Shown: one piece after another, positions 44,792 through 54,989 of the stretch
Numbering within the stretch: position 1 is the first letter of the stretch
Layout of the letters: each line of letters opens with the position of its first letter
Assembly: GCA_025024175.1 (NCBI GenBank)
Contig: QCXZ01000075.1
Coordinates: forward strand, 5,332,001-5,396,000
Source: Rhyzopertha dominica
Taxonomy: Eukaryota > Arthropoda > Insecta > Coleoptera > Bostrichidae
Length of the DNA: 64,000 nucleotides
Direction: 5' to 3'
Program-made: the position numbers and the translations under genes
Notes under the pieces: model-generated
Seen by the model: only the letters and a program-made list of their open reading frames with translations
What the model was told of the DNA's origin: nothing
Databases searched by the model: none

Positions 44792-45165
44792 AGCAAGTAA
44801 ATTTCTTCGTTTTCTTAGTTTGATAGCCTTTCGAATTGCTTTTTAAAATTGCAAACAAGGCCCTATACCTACAAAATTGCGTATATGGTTACAACCAGTA
44901 AATTAATTACTAACTTACTTCTTTATATCCTTTTTTAAAAACAAATAAGGTGGATTTAAGCATCGAAAATGTAGACCATAAGGAAGGGGTGGATATTTTT
45001 CTATTAATTGATTACAATAAGCTCGTAATACTTCTTCAGTCACAACATTTACGTTTCAGTTCTGCATCCACGACAAAATTTTGCAATTTCGTGTTTCTAG
45101 ATTTCTGCGGGAGTAAAGTAAAGGTGGCTGTATTAGCTTCTATCAGAATGTCGTGGGGTACAAGT
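44792..45165 (-). pseudogene. Crypton-like tyrosine recombinase N-terminal relic
   Basis: From about 45165 the minus strand reads ILIEANTATFTLLPQKSRN, FVVDAELKRK, then (shifted) TEEVLRAYCNQLIEKY and SLWSTFSMLKSTL. After a possible intron-like gap (GTTTTT...TTGTAG) it reads ILKSNSKGYQTKKTKKF. This is the core-binding half of insect Crypton recombinases and parallels the 58-kb copy block by block (VPEKSRN, ETVMLAY, SSSMWCIHSKLQTML, EPRKSYVFTEKE). The catalytic half is missing. Frameshifts and stops show it is inactive. Confidence 0.65.
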
Positions 45166-45249
45166 AAATTGCTTTCTTTCTCTATTATCTCTATACATAC
45201 TTTTGCAATGAAAAATTATAATCTGTTTACAAAACAATGAAAATTTAAT

Positions 45250-46080
45250 TGTTAATTATAGTCGCATCTTCGTTCGACAATGATGGAATACAGGTTGAAG
45301 TTTACTGTCATGTACCTTAGCCGAGATATTATGTCTAGTAGCCTACAGCCTGTCGAGTTTATTGAAGAATATGCAAAAGACTATCCGATAGTATTTTTAA
45401 AACACTAAATGATGGCTTCCGGCGTATGAGTTGGATGTAATACTTTCATTTTTTAAGAATTCCGTGTGATTAAAAACAATGTGTATTTATACACAATCAA
45501 TTTTCAAACTAGAGTGGTATCACAGATTAACTGTTAATAAATGTTCTTGTTCTTGTTTTACAAATTAAAGAATAATTAGGTTTTAATTCCCTACTTTATG
45601 AAGCCTTCAAGAAATTTGATTTATTGGATTTATTTCCAAAATTTTATACGTGACACCACAAAATAAGTTATAATTTCATAGGTAACATTTAGAATAAACG
45701 ATAAATCCGCGTTATAAAGTCTTCAAGCTCCTAATCTAATAAAAGGCCCACTATAAAATTTCGTATAGACAATGTGCATATTTTAACTCATTTTTTGGGT
45801 TGTTTTCATTTTTTTAATGGTCCAAGTTTGTGAAAAGATAATGTTAAATATTAATTTTGGGTTTTTTGCCGGAAAAAAATTAATTCCAAATGTGAGTCCG
45901 TCATCAAAGGGTTATTAAATTTCCTATAAGGATCACCATACATATTTGTTTTGTTTCAAATTGAGTAGCGGCCTTTTAACTATACTTCAGCTTGAAAAAT
46001 TTAAAAAAAATTTTTTTGGGAGCGTGTTCACATAAAGTGCCCAACAACAGCATTAATAAAGTTTTTGTTGAACACTGAAA
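45250..46080. other. Unassigned AT-rich stretch
   Basis: About 830 bp without a credible gene or element end, lying between the Crypton relic and the CpG-rich island. Confidence 0.45.
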
Positions 46081-46085
46081 GTTCT

Positions 46086-46510
46086 TTAAAGCGCGTGCTC
46101 TGGACAAAACATTGCATGGACCTTACTCAGCAAGCTCCCGTCCGTACCTTCGATAGAGGAAAACCCACCGTCCACGTTCACAAAACACCCACAAAACTGC
46201 AAAACTGGCGCACCGCGAACGGCGAAAGAACAACAGGATGCGGCGATAAGGAATCGCGGACCGCACGATACTGACACAAACGCGCGCGACCGACAACTAG
46301 GACAAAAGGTGATAGCGTGGCACCGGTGCCGTCAGTACGCGAACGTCCCTTGCGCTGGGCCGGTGCTTCGCCGTCGCGACGCATCCGCAACTGACGGCGA
46401 TCGGACGGCCGACGTCGAGGGCGCCAACCTGCAGGAGGCGCGGGCCATCGCTGGAGGGCCGCAGTTGAAATATTCGTGAGGGTCGCGGGATCGATCGTGA
46501 TTGACTTTTC
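46086..46510 (-). promoter_or_regulatory. CpG-rich island, candidate host-gene promoter and 5' exon
   Basis: About 420 bp with far higher G+C and CpG content than the rest of the window (for example CACGCGCGCGACCGAC, CGACGGCGAAGCACCGG on either strand). The minus strand has GTGTCAGTATCGTGCGG at about 46280, matching the arthropod initiator TCAGT. Downstream it has GCTGA|GTAAGG at about 46130, a good splice donor. The overlapping open frames on both strands are probably a by-product of high G+C. The likely reading is a promoter with a non-coding first exon transcribed leftward. Orientation is inference. Confidence 0.4.
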
Positions 46511-46802
46511 AAGGTCGTCGAAAAGTAGGAAATTGTCGGAAGCTATTTCGTAAAGAAGTAATGTTGCTTTTGTCAGAAATGAGCGATGTATTTGGATTTT
46601 GCTGAAAATTGAAGCATAAAAGAAAGCTTTCGTGTTCTTTATCCCCGCTGGTTGAAGTCAATTAACTCTTTATTTTGTTGTTCAACGACTAATCGAATAC
46701 ATCAAAGAGACCGATAAAACTTTTCGTTGATCCTACACTAATGATTTGGTTGTTCCTGTTTTTTAAATGTAGATAAAGATTTAGCCCTTAAAAATGTTTG
46801 TC

Positions 46803-46912
46803 TAGGTTATGCTGTCTGCACCGCAACCAATTACAAATAGATCTATTTCGCGATCATTACAGCTCATCAGTGTAGTTTAGGTCTAATGCAAACAACATGG
46901 CATAGAACTGGA
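46803..46912 (+). mobile_element. MITE copy 1 (diverged, 104-bp family)
   Basis: It matches the 47256 unit over most of its length (CTGTCTGCAC, AACCAA, AGATCTATTTCGC, ATTACAGCTCATC, GTTTAGGTCTA, CATAGAACTGG) but with eroded terminal repeats. Confidence 0.65.
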
Positions 46913-47047
46913 TTTGCCTATACAGGGTAAACTATAAGCTCTATTCCAAACTTGAACAGATGAATAATGTTGATATTCTAAGTAAAAAATGTTATATAAA
47001 CATATGTCCTTTTTCTTTTAGTTCAGAAGTTATAACCATTTGAATTA

Positions 47048-47475
47048 AGTAAGAATTTAGGATGGCAATGCCATCTGTCAGCATTACACTGACATGATGA
47101 CAAAGCCACCTAGCCGCCTTAACGGGTACTACTTCCTACAGGAAGTGACCTGTAGCCTGACAAATTGGCATGCAACTGCATACTTCATTTTGACAGCAGG
47201 CCCCCACGGCACTTTTTGCTAGCGGGAAAGAACCGACATACATTAAAATGCATGTCTATGCTGTGCTGTCTACACCTCAACCAACTGCAGATAGATCTAT
47301 TTCGCTGCCATTACAGCTCATCGGTGCAGTTTAGGTCTAGTGTAGACAGCACAGCATAGAACTGGTTTTGCTTATATACCAAAGGAAGTAGTACCCATTA
47401 AGGCAGCTAGGTGGCTTTGTCATCATGTCAGTGTAATGCTGACAGATGGCATTGCCATCCTAAATTCTTACTTAC
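47048..47475. repeat. Inverted pair of a ~70-85-bp segment
   Basis: 47048-47113 and 47388-47475 are inverted copies of each other. Both contain AAGAATTTAGGATGGCAATG, GACAGATGGC/GCCATCTGTC, GTCAGTGTAATGCTG and CAAAGCCACCTAGC. The second copy forms the loop of the large hairpin at 47244-47626. Confidence 0.8.
47256..47359 (+). mobile_element. MITE copy 2, perfect 19-bp TIRs
   Basis: The ends CTATGCTGTGCTGTCTACA and TGTAGACAGCACAGCATAG are perfect inverted repeats. The interior (~66 bp) is non-coding. Total length is 104 bp. Confidence 0.8.
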
Positions 47476-47512
47476 ATCATACCATTGATTTGGTATATAA
47501 GCAAAACCAGTT

Positions 47513-47616
47513 CTATGCCGTGCTGTCTACACTAGACCTAAGCTGCACTGATGAGCTGTAATGACAGCGAAATAGTACTATCTGCAGTTGGTTGAGGTGT
47601 AGACAGCACAGCATAG
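47513..47616 (-). mobile_element. MITE copy 3, inverted
   Basis: CTATGCCGTGCTGTCTACA at 47513 and TGTAGACAGCACAGCATAG at 47598 form its TIRs with one mismatch. It is in opposite orientation to copy 2. Confidence 0.8.
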
Positions 47617-47694
47617 ACATGCATTTTAACCATTTGAATTATTTACATTTATCTAATTTGCCTAAAACATTTTTAATAAAAATCTAAATATAAA

Positions 47695-48440
47695 TTATAA
47701 AAACTGCTCAAAATAGCCACCTTCCGCTGAAATACAAGCTTCACATCTTCGAACTAAAGACCCTGTTATGTGAGGTACAAAATTTAGATCGTTTCTTATT
47801 ATATGGCTTGCATTTATTATTATTAGTATTAATTGCTCGCGACTGGTAATTTCCACCTGATAAACCAGCTGCTTCATATGACCCCACAGATAAAAAATGG
47901 GCAGCAAATTATTATTGAAAATGCCACCCCAAACATTACACTAAAACGTCGCTGAAATCATTTGGATCTAATGGCATGGGGATTTTGCAAAGACCATACA
48001 TGTTCATTATGGATTGTTATGCCATCCCTAGTAAAGCATGATTCATCTGACCAAAGTGAAATAAAATTAGGGTTACGTGCATTTTGCTGAAGAATCCATT
48101 GGCAAAATTCTGATCGCTGCTGGTTATCTTCAGGATGTAGTGCTTGTACACTTTGACGATGATATGGATATAAGACCTCTTTATTTAAGGTTCGCGACAA
48201 AAAAAAATTGTGATAACTGTAATTGATTTGCTAGCTGGCCCGTACTAAGCGAAGGGTTCTCCAAAATAGCATCTACATTTTGTACATTTATTTCATGAAG
48301 ACAAACATGTCTCGGTGCCAGATGACCCGTTTCCCTAAGTCGGGGAAATGATGCACTAAAAACTGACTTAGCAGGATGGTGTCGATTTAGAAATCTAATC
48401 TAAGAGGACGTGTACCCAAATATGCTGACGTGTCTATAAT
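47695..48440 (-). pseudogene. Tc1/mariner-superfamily transposase (RWIGRG type) with internal deletion
   Basis: The minus strand gives an N-terminal segment FNRHH/ FPRLRETGHLAPRH and a helix-turn-helix around ILENPSLSTGQLANQLQLSQ. LYPYHRQSVQALHPED, the first catalytic aspartate in LWSDESCFTRDG, and NPHAIRS.FQRRFSV follow. The sequence then jumps from FNNNLLP to IFYLWGHMKQLVYQVEITSR. This removes the segment with the second catalytic aspartate and the RWIGRGG region, roughly 80-90 residues. The C-terminus is RRCEACISAEGGYFEQFL. There are frameshifts besides. It belongs to the same type as the elements at 40.2, 43.3 and 63.8 kb, but is clearly diverged from them. Confidence 0.85.
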
Positions 48441-48444
48441 AAAA

Positions 48445-49420
48445 CTGCACTATAACTGTCATTGTGATAGCGAACGTGGAGCGATTTATTGCTTTTGCAC
48501 TGATATGCGGAACGCCAGAAAAATGGTACCACGATATTATACACACCTGCTCAAGAAAGGAACATTATGCTCAAATTGGCTCTGACGAAATTTAGTTAGG
48601 CAGACACTACTAAACCCACGGTGGGACTTGATTTTGGAAAACGTTTTCATATTGACGATACATAGGTATTTACAAACAATTGGAACTTATTATGTTCTGA
48701 TAATCCCCAATAAAACAGAACAAAATTGCAAGGCTAAAAGTAGCGGTCACAAACGTATGCAATTTATTAGTATTTATACCTAACCGTATAATACTATTAT
48801 GTCTTAAAAACTGATCCAACTATTTCCGTATTCGTTTCTTAGACTTCAAATGATTTCTAAGATTTACACTATGTAAGTATATCTGGAAAAAAACGTAGCT
48901 TAAAAGTAATATATAAAAAACAACTAAACAATTAGTGCAAACAAGAAATAACACCCGTGCTTTTTAACGTTCTCGATAATCATCACTATAAATGTAATAG
49001 ATTTATTAGGTATATTAAAGTTAAAATTCTTTAAATGAAACAGTATCGTATGGCGCTGAATATGACAAAATAAAGCCGAAAAGTTATAATTTTTTATTAA
49101 AATAAGAGAAATAATTTAAAATGATGCGCGTCTTGCGCACCTGCTTCCATTATTTTATTTCAAATTTTAGATGTCACATGTAACCGGTTAACAAACATTT
49201 TGAATACTGATAGTTAGGTACCAATAGAACTGAAATTGATTGCGTAATACGATACATATAGGTAAGCTCTGCATAGTAAAATGTAGACATTTTTGATGTT
49301 GTAAATTACAAGCACGTAAATAGAATCGAACTGGGTAAAGATCTACCTGTTCTGCAAAGCACTCGTTTAGTGCGAAAACTGTCCCCACAGTGTTTTTTTT
49401 AGCGCAGAACACATATTCAA
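48445..49420. other. Unassigned stretch
   Basis: No credible gene, repeat pair or element terminus was seen. Confidence 0.45.
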
Positions 49421-49424
49421 AAAC

Positions 49425-50065
49425 AGTTTCAAAACTTCTGGCAACTTGAAGACTGTCAGTATTCTAAAACTTTATTTTTAGAAGAACAAAAATGTGAGTC
49501 GTTTGTTGTAGGGACAGCATTGGGCGATTAATTGTTACAATTCCATTAAAATATTCGCTAGAAATATTGGGTGACTCAAGATCATCTGCATTAAAAAGAT
49601 TTAAAAATCTTGAGAAACGCTTTTAATCTAAACCAGCTTTTAAANGATCGTATGTTAGATTTATGGATGAATATATAAAACTTGGGCATATGTCTTTTAT
49701 TAAACATCCAGATGATAGTAAACCTCATTTCTATATGCTTCATCACGAGGTGATAAATGAAGCTAACAGAACAACAAAGTTGAGAATTGTTTTTGATGGT
49801 TCTCATCGTTCTTCAACTGGCATATCTTTTAATGACATTCAGATGATAGAACCTATTTTACAGTCTGACCTGTTCAGATTCTGGTGAAACGTGAACGTAC
49901 ATGCTTTCAACACATACTGACCCTTCTCAGCTTTTAAGTAAATTTGAATTAAATACAGTCACATACGGGACATCGTTAACTACCAGGTGCTTAACGCAAA
50001 TTGCAGATGAGAATGCTTCCCAATATCCTGAAGCAAGTGAAGTCAACAAATCAGATTTATAGGTC
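49425..50065 (+). pseudogene. BEL/Pao LTR-retrotransposon pol fragment
   Basis: The order on the + strand is NFWQLEDCQYSKT and FLEEQKCESFV, GRLIVTIPLKYSLEILGDSR, ALKRFKNLEKRF, then RFMDEYIKLGHMSFI. HFYMLHHEVINE, TTKLRIVFDGSHRSSTGIS and FNDIQMIEPILQSDLF follow. After a lost segment come FELNTVTYGTSL, ADENASQYPEASEV and NKSDL. This is the connection between protease and reverse transcriptase in BEL/Pao elements. The catalytic YVDD part is not reached. An n at 49645 and several frameshifts are present. No LTRs were recognised. Confidence 0.85.
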
Positions 50066-50339
50066 GTGCACAAAGGTTATAACAACTTAAGATCTAATAA
50101 ATTTTACAGCCTGAAGAAATCCCATCGACGATGAAACATTGCTAAAGAGAATAATAACAATAAATAGCCTTTATTTCCTTTATAAACAGTAAGTTAAAAA
50201 ACACATNCTAACAATGTTCATAGGCACAATTCAGTATACATGCTGGTTTTCAGCTGAATCTACAAAATAATAATAGAAAAGTACAGATATAATTTACACC
50301 GCAAAGTAAGTAGCAAACAAACAAAAATGAAATAGAAAT

Positions 50340-50706
50340 TAGAACTATATAATTCATATGGACTATATGGAGCCCGAGAACATTGTCAAAGTAAGCCGTG
50401 AGTCCAAAGCTTAGCCTTCAGTCGCTTTTAAAAATCTACCAACGACAACTCTTTCAAATCAGTTGGCAGTCTATTATACTGTATGCACGCACAACAAACA
50501 AACGAAAATTATTGCTTATAATTTTGGCATTTTCCAGGTTTATATGTCAAACATAGTAAGTGCGCTGTAGATGCAAGTTTTCCTAGCATTCGCACTTTCC
50601 TACTAAAATCCGTATACAACACCCGCTGCCTTATTCGCTGATCAATGCTACAAGCAACTCGACAGGCAGTTAAATTGGTTAAATCATTTCCCGTCCCAAT
50701 TTTCAA
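50340..50706 (-). pseudogene. Possible LINE ORF2 C-terminal fragment
   Basis: The minus frame 50706-50509 (RIRQRVLYTDFSRKVRMLGK) is followed, shifted, by QYNRLPTDLKELSLVDF and LKAKLW. The YNRLP..LKELS..F motif resembles the C-terminal tail after LINE reverse transcriptases. No other domain is available, so the call is weak. Confidence 0.35.
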
Positions 50707-50709
50707 CTA

Positions 50710-51160
50710 GCTACCTCGAATTTACGTTCGTTCGACTATCAGGATTGTAAAAGGTTCGCTGAATAATTCAACGCGTTCGGGGCGCAATGTCAGGTGTACG
50801 CCGTTCATCAATTCGGGCCTGAACTAATCGCCTTCGAGGGCCCTAAACCCTAAGGCACAATATTCTCTGCATAATGTTATCTTCGCTACTGCAGTCCCTA
50901 AGTGTCCGTTAAGTAGCCAACCGTGAAATTGGTGAATGACATAGGTATAGCGAGTGGCCCACTGTTAGCAAGACACCCGAGAACAAGTCATTTTATAATA
51001 ATATAGAAAACGGACATGCAACAGAGGTTAAATAGAAATTCATTTTAAANTACAGATTTTCTCTTTACAATAAGTATTTCTTTTTTTAATTTGGTGAAAT
51101 AGTTAGTATCAACCTATATTTTTTACAACGATGTCTTATTAAAAAATATAAATCTATGCA
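50710..51160. other. Unassigned stretch, G+C-richer at 50750-50900
   Basis: No gene was seen. GCGTTCGGGGCGCAATG and CGCCTTCGAGGGCCC are unusual for the local composition. Confidence 0.4.
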
Positions 51161-51162
51161 TT

Positions 51163-51213
51163 ACACCCTGTTATTTATATAATCAGTTTCCTTTTTTATC
51201 ACAGGGTGTAAAG
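51163..51213. repeat. Short inverted repeat with Tc1-like ends
   Basis: TTACACCCTGT and ACAGGGTGTAA lie at the two ends of a ~50-bp segment. It may be a heavily deleted mariner/Tc1-type element. Confidence 0.4.
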
Positions 51214-51214
51214 G

Positions 51215-52235
51215 TATGCAGTGTCTCTCACTGGTTTACTGTCTTTTGTACTATTTTCTTCCACTAAGTCCTGTCCTTTGCTATTTTTCTAGCTTCGTCC
51301 CAGGTGAGGTTTCTCTTCTTCAACGCCTCGGCCACTGTCATGTTCCATGTCTTCTACGGTCTTCCTCTACTTTTCTTTCCTTGTACTTTTGCTTCCCACA
51401 CTAGTTTTGCCGGTCTTTCCTCGTTCATTCTCACCAAGTGCCCGAACCACTTTAATTTAATCTCTTCCATCGTTTGTTTAATCGACTCTATTTCCAGTTC
51501 TTCTCTGATTCTGTCGTTTCTTATTCTGTCCATTCTAGTCACCCTTTTAACACGTCTCAAGTATTTCATCTCTGTTGCCTGCAGTCTACTTAAAAGTCTA
51601 TCACTTAACACCCATCTTTCACTACCGTATGTCAATATTGGTCCATAAATGGTCTTGTATATTTTGTCTTCTCACTTATTTCCTTTTTACTTATTGACGC
51701 CCTATTTAGTGAGAAGTACACCTTGATTGCACTAGTGACTCTTTCATTTATTTCTTCATCCATACTTCGATTGCTTTGTATTGTAACTCCTAGGTACTTA
51801 AAACTTTTAACCTGTTCTATTTGTTTCCCATTGGTTGTTTTGTCTATTTTTTGTCCTCCTTTCCTATGACCATTGTTTTAGTCTTGCTCGTATTTATTAA
51901 CATTTTACGTTTTGTTAGTTCATCCTCCCACAACTCTACATTTTGTTGTAACTTTTCTTTATTTTCTGCACAGATCATCAGGTCATCTGCAAATGCGCAT
52001 TTTGCTCGNTTTATCNNCTTTAATTTTCTATACCCTAATTTGACTTCGTTGGCCTTGTTGTGTAGTTCCCACAATATATCGTCCATTACCATGATCAACA
52101 GTGTTGGGCTAAACACCCCCTCCCTTGCCTTAATCCATCCACTACTTGAAAATCCTGTGATTCTATGTTGCTGGTTCTGACATAATGTTTTGTGTGACTG
52201 TATAAACTCTCTATGCTTTTTCTGAGCTTAGTATT
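51215..52235 (-). pseudogene. RTE-like LINE reverse transcriptase C-terminal half
   Basis: The minus strand from about 52200 reads VRTSNIESQDFQVVDGLRQG (before motif B), FSPTLLIMVMDDILWE, and catalytic FADDLMI preceded by RAKCA. LTKRKMLINTSKTKTMVI follows, then a decayed stretch. 51635-51354 then gives MTYGSERWVLSDRLLSRLQA, TEMKYLRRVKRVTRMDRIRN, KWFGHLVRMNEERPAK and GKKSRGRP. This C-terminal TYGSE.W / RWFGHV..M / RGRP layout is typical of RTE-related LINEs. Several n bases (52009-52017) and frameshifts occur. Polymerase activity is not expected. Confidence 0.85.
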
Positions 52236-52239
52236 TATA

Positions 52240-54590
52240 TGTAGCTCTTTTCTTCATACACCTTGTTATTGGTTAAAAAACATGACAAACATCACGGACA
52301 CGAAATGAGAAACACATTTAGTTTGTACACAATTTACAACAGTTAGAACGTGTACTATAATACCCACTTCATTAAAGAATGAGCTGAGCCTATTTCTCTT
52401 TCTTCAAAAATGAAAACGTACAAAGACGACTTTAAGTCACAATCGACCTGTTCAGGAAATTTTAATTTTGCATGAAATGTACTCACATTGATTATAGGAA
52501 TTTACTGAAGCAAAGGAAACTGAAAGATTTTAAATTATTGTATTATAAAGTTTGTCTGCCAATACGAGCCTAGGCATGTGACGTAGAATTATTTATTTTC
52601 AATACATTAAAACATTCAATTGCTTCCCATTTTATTAAATGGAACGACGAGGATCAATTTTATCTGATTTCGTTTAAAATTGCGCAAGTTTTATACATAT
52701 ACCATTTATGAATTTCTACGTCACTCACTAACATCGTGGTAAGATATCGTTTACTAGCCTCTCTCTTTGGAAAGTACTTGATTTATTTATATATTACTCA
52801 AAATTTTTTTATTTTGTGTACACCGATGCATATGTAGGCGTTTTCCCACCAAAATAAGCTATTAAAATCAGTACTGAATTCTGAACAGTCTTATTTCGAG
52901 AATAAGTTGTAATTCCTAAAAAAACCTCAAGCGTTCTGAAATTAAAGTCGGAATTCGGAGAACTTCGACTTCAAAAAATCATAAATCTATAAATAGAACT
53001 CACTATCCTTTTGTCTAATGCAGAGACAACGACTAATCTCGTAGTCAAGTTTTTCATGTCATCACTACAGTATATGCGACAACACATCTTCTCTTGTAAG
53101 GTATATCCGGACTTAAAATTCCAATTTTCACTTTAATTTCGGTATTGGGATTGGAGAAAGAAGTCGGAATTCTGATTTTAATATACAAATTCCGACTTCA
53201 ATCACAAAACTTTTCTCGCGATTGACACTGTTTTCCGAAATTCCTACTTTAAAGTTTAATTTAAGAAATTAAAAATAAATATGGCTTTTCCATGCCTTCG
53301 TAAGAGTATGCTAGAGTAAAGGCAAATGCATTTGATGAAAGACATCCAGTTAAACTTGTATATCATAGGTATCTGTGTCTTGGAACTAGTCCACAAATTT
53401 ATAGCAATTAAAAAAAGAAAGAAAAAGTTGATATTTAGGGCCACGTTAACATGTCTTCCACATTGAGTACCAGAACATTGTCTAAAGTTTCGGGAGCTTC
53501 GCGAATTGTTTTCCAAAGAGCCCTTCAAAATTACAAATTTTGCCCATTCAGTCATAGATTCATTGCTTAGATTGAGCTCTTTGGAATTATGGGAAATTCG
53601 ACGTTTTTATCTCGGGGTTTCTATAAATATTTGCAGACATGTAAGTAGAATGAGAACAGGTAAGTGACAACTTGAGGTTTCCAATTTCCATGTTATATTT
53701 TGTATGTGTAATACGATTTTGAACGCTGAAGTATGAAGTGTATTACAGACTGTTTAACGACAAAACTTAAGGTTGCAGCAAGGCCACCATACTTTTTTTA
53801 ATTTACCACATTTTCGTTGAAAACTATCGTGTTTTGTATATTACCTCAATTTTGTATGCTGATTTGTTACTTATTGTATTTATATCGTTATTTATTTGGT
53901 GCATTCCTAAAATTAAACGTTTTATTGTAATGCTTATTTATAAATCTAGATTGTATACCAATTTATTTGGTGATGATTTCCCATTAAAGGTTCAGCTAGT
54001 GAACGTTGATCTCTATTTTTCTTAATATCATTTTTACCAAGGGCAATTACATATTATCGCAAGCATCATTTTCAAATTTTAAACAAAAAATAACATTTGA
54101 TTGATATTTTAGAGCAATAATTGATTTTAATTTGCTAAATAGATTTGAACCTTATTTGACATTTTTAGAATTTTTTATATCCTCATTTCGAATACTTTGT
54201 TGCCAAACCTGTAATGTTTGTAAAAATTATTATTATTATCCTTATTTGGGAGTGTTTTCTCAGGGATAGTATTTTTGGTAATCTAACAAGAGTAGGTCTT
54301 AGCATTTACAAACTTTACATTACATATCTATATGATTTTATTTGTCCTTATCACATAAGTATATATCCCTTGCAACCTGATGCAGGTATACTAAACTATC
54401 TTCCACAAATTAACGCGCCATAGCGTACGCACAATAATCCCCTAAACATACCCTTGCAAGTAATTCTGCATTCAATCAACTACACCGACGCAATTCGACG
54501 TAGTAATTATTATTTCAGTCCAATTCTGCCCGACTGTACATTTCGCCTACTCGCGCTATAGTGTATTGTTCCGGTCATCAGCACAGCAAA
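52240..54590. other. Unassigned ~2.3-kb stretch
   Basis: AT-rich. Small open frames at 53256-53555 (-), 53834-54025 (+) and 54214-54423 (+) show no recognised domain. No repeat pairs were found. Confidence 0.45.
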
Positions 54591-54627
54591 TTGATCAGCA
54601 GCCCACCTGACATTCAACAGCTGAATA

Positions 54628-54760
54628 ATTTAGGACCTGTGGCGATGGTCTGCTGCTGCTTCAGCCATCTCAAGAGGGCAGTAACACTTTCACCCTCGCG
54701 TACAAGAAGTATGTGGGCGACGTGCTCTATCACGTAAATGTGCTGCATGTAATTTTCCTT
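54628..54760 (+). other. Possible short exon-like block
   Basis: A G+C-richer stretch is open in one + frame: CGDGLLLLQPSQEGSNTFTL followed by AYKKYVGDVLYHVNVLH. It is bounded by TTTAG at about 54631 and CAT|GTAATT at about 54749. It could be a stray host exon; no family was recognised. Confidence 0.2.
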
Positions 54761-54989
54761 TTTAATTTTATACCGTGACCAAACGTTGTCTTTGGAAAAA
54801 TATCTCTAACCAGTGATTCGAAAAAATAATGCTTAATTGGCTTTGAAGGGCACATTAATTATAATTAATAATTAATACCAGTAGAAGCAGAAAAATGTGG
54901 AAGGCAATAAAATTGTTGTCGAATATTTTTAATTCCTACTGAGAGCAAAAATTTTTGTAATAAAAATTTAATTGCTAAGAATTTATATA

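Larger units (their letters stand above)
47244..47626. repeat. Long hairpin made of two inverted MITE-containing arms
   Basis: Arms 47244-47380 and 47488-47626 are near-identical inverted copies. Each holds one MITE plus the flanking GGTTTTGCTTATATACCAA and CATTAAAATGCATG-type ends. The loop is about 107 bp. Confidence 0.8.

Noticed and set aside
44950..45240. 96-codon + strand open frame
   Set aside because: It is antisense to Crypton core-binding motifs readable on the minus strand.
46065..46512. Several overlapping open frames on both strands
   Set aside because: High G+C lowers stop-codon frequency; frames overlap on opposite strands and lack domains, so a promoter/5' UTR island is more likely.
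51216..52180. Three hydrophobic + strand open frames resembling membrane proteins
   Set aside because: They are antisense shadows of an RTE-like reverse transcriptase on the minus strand.
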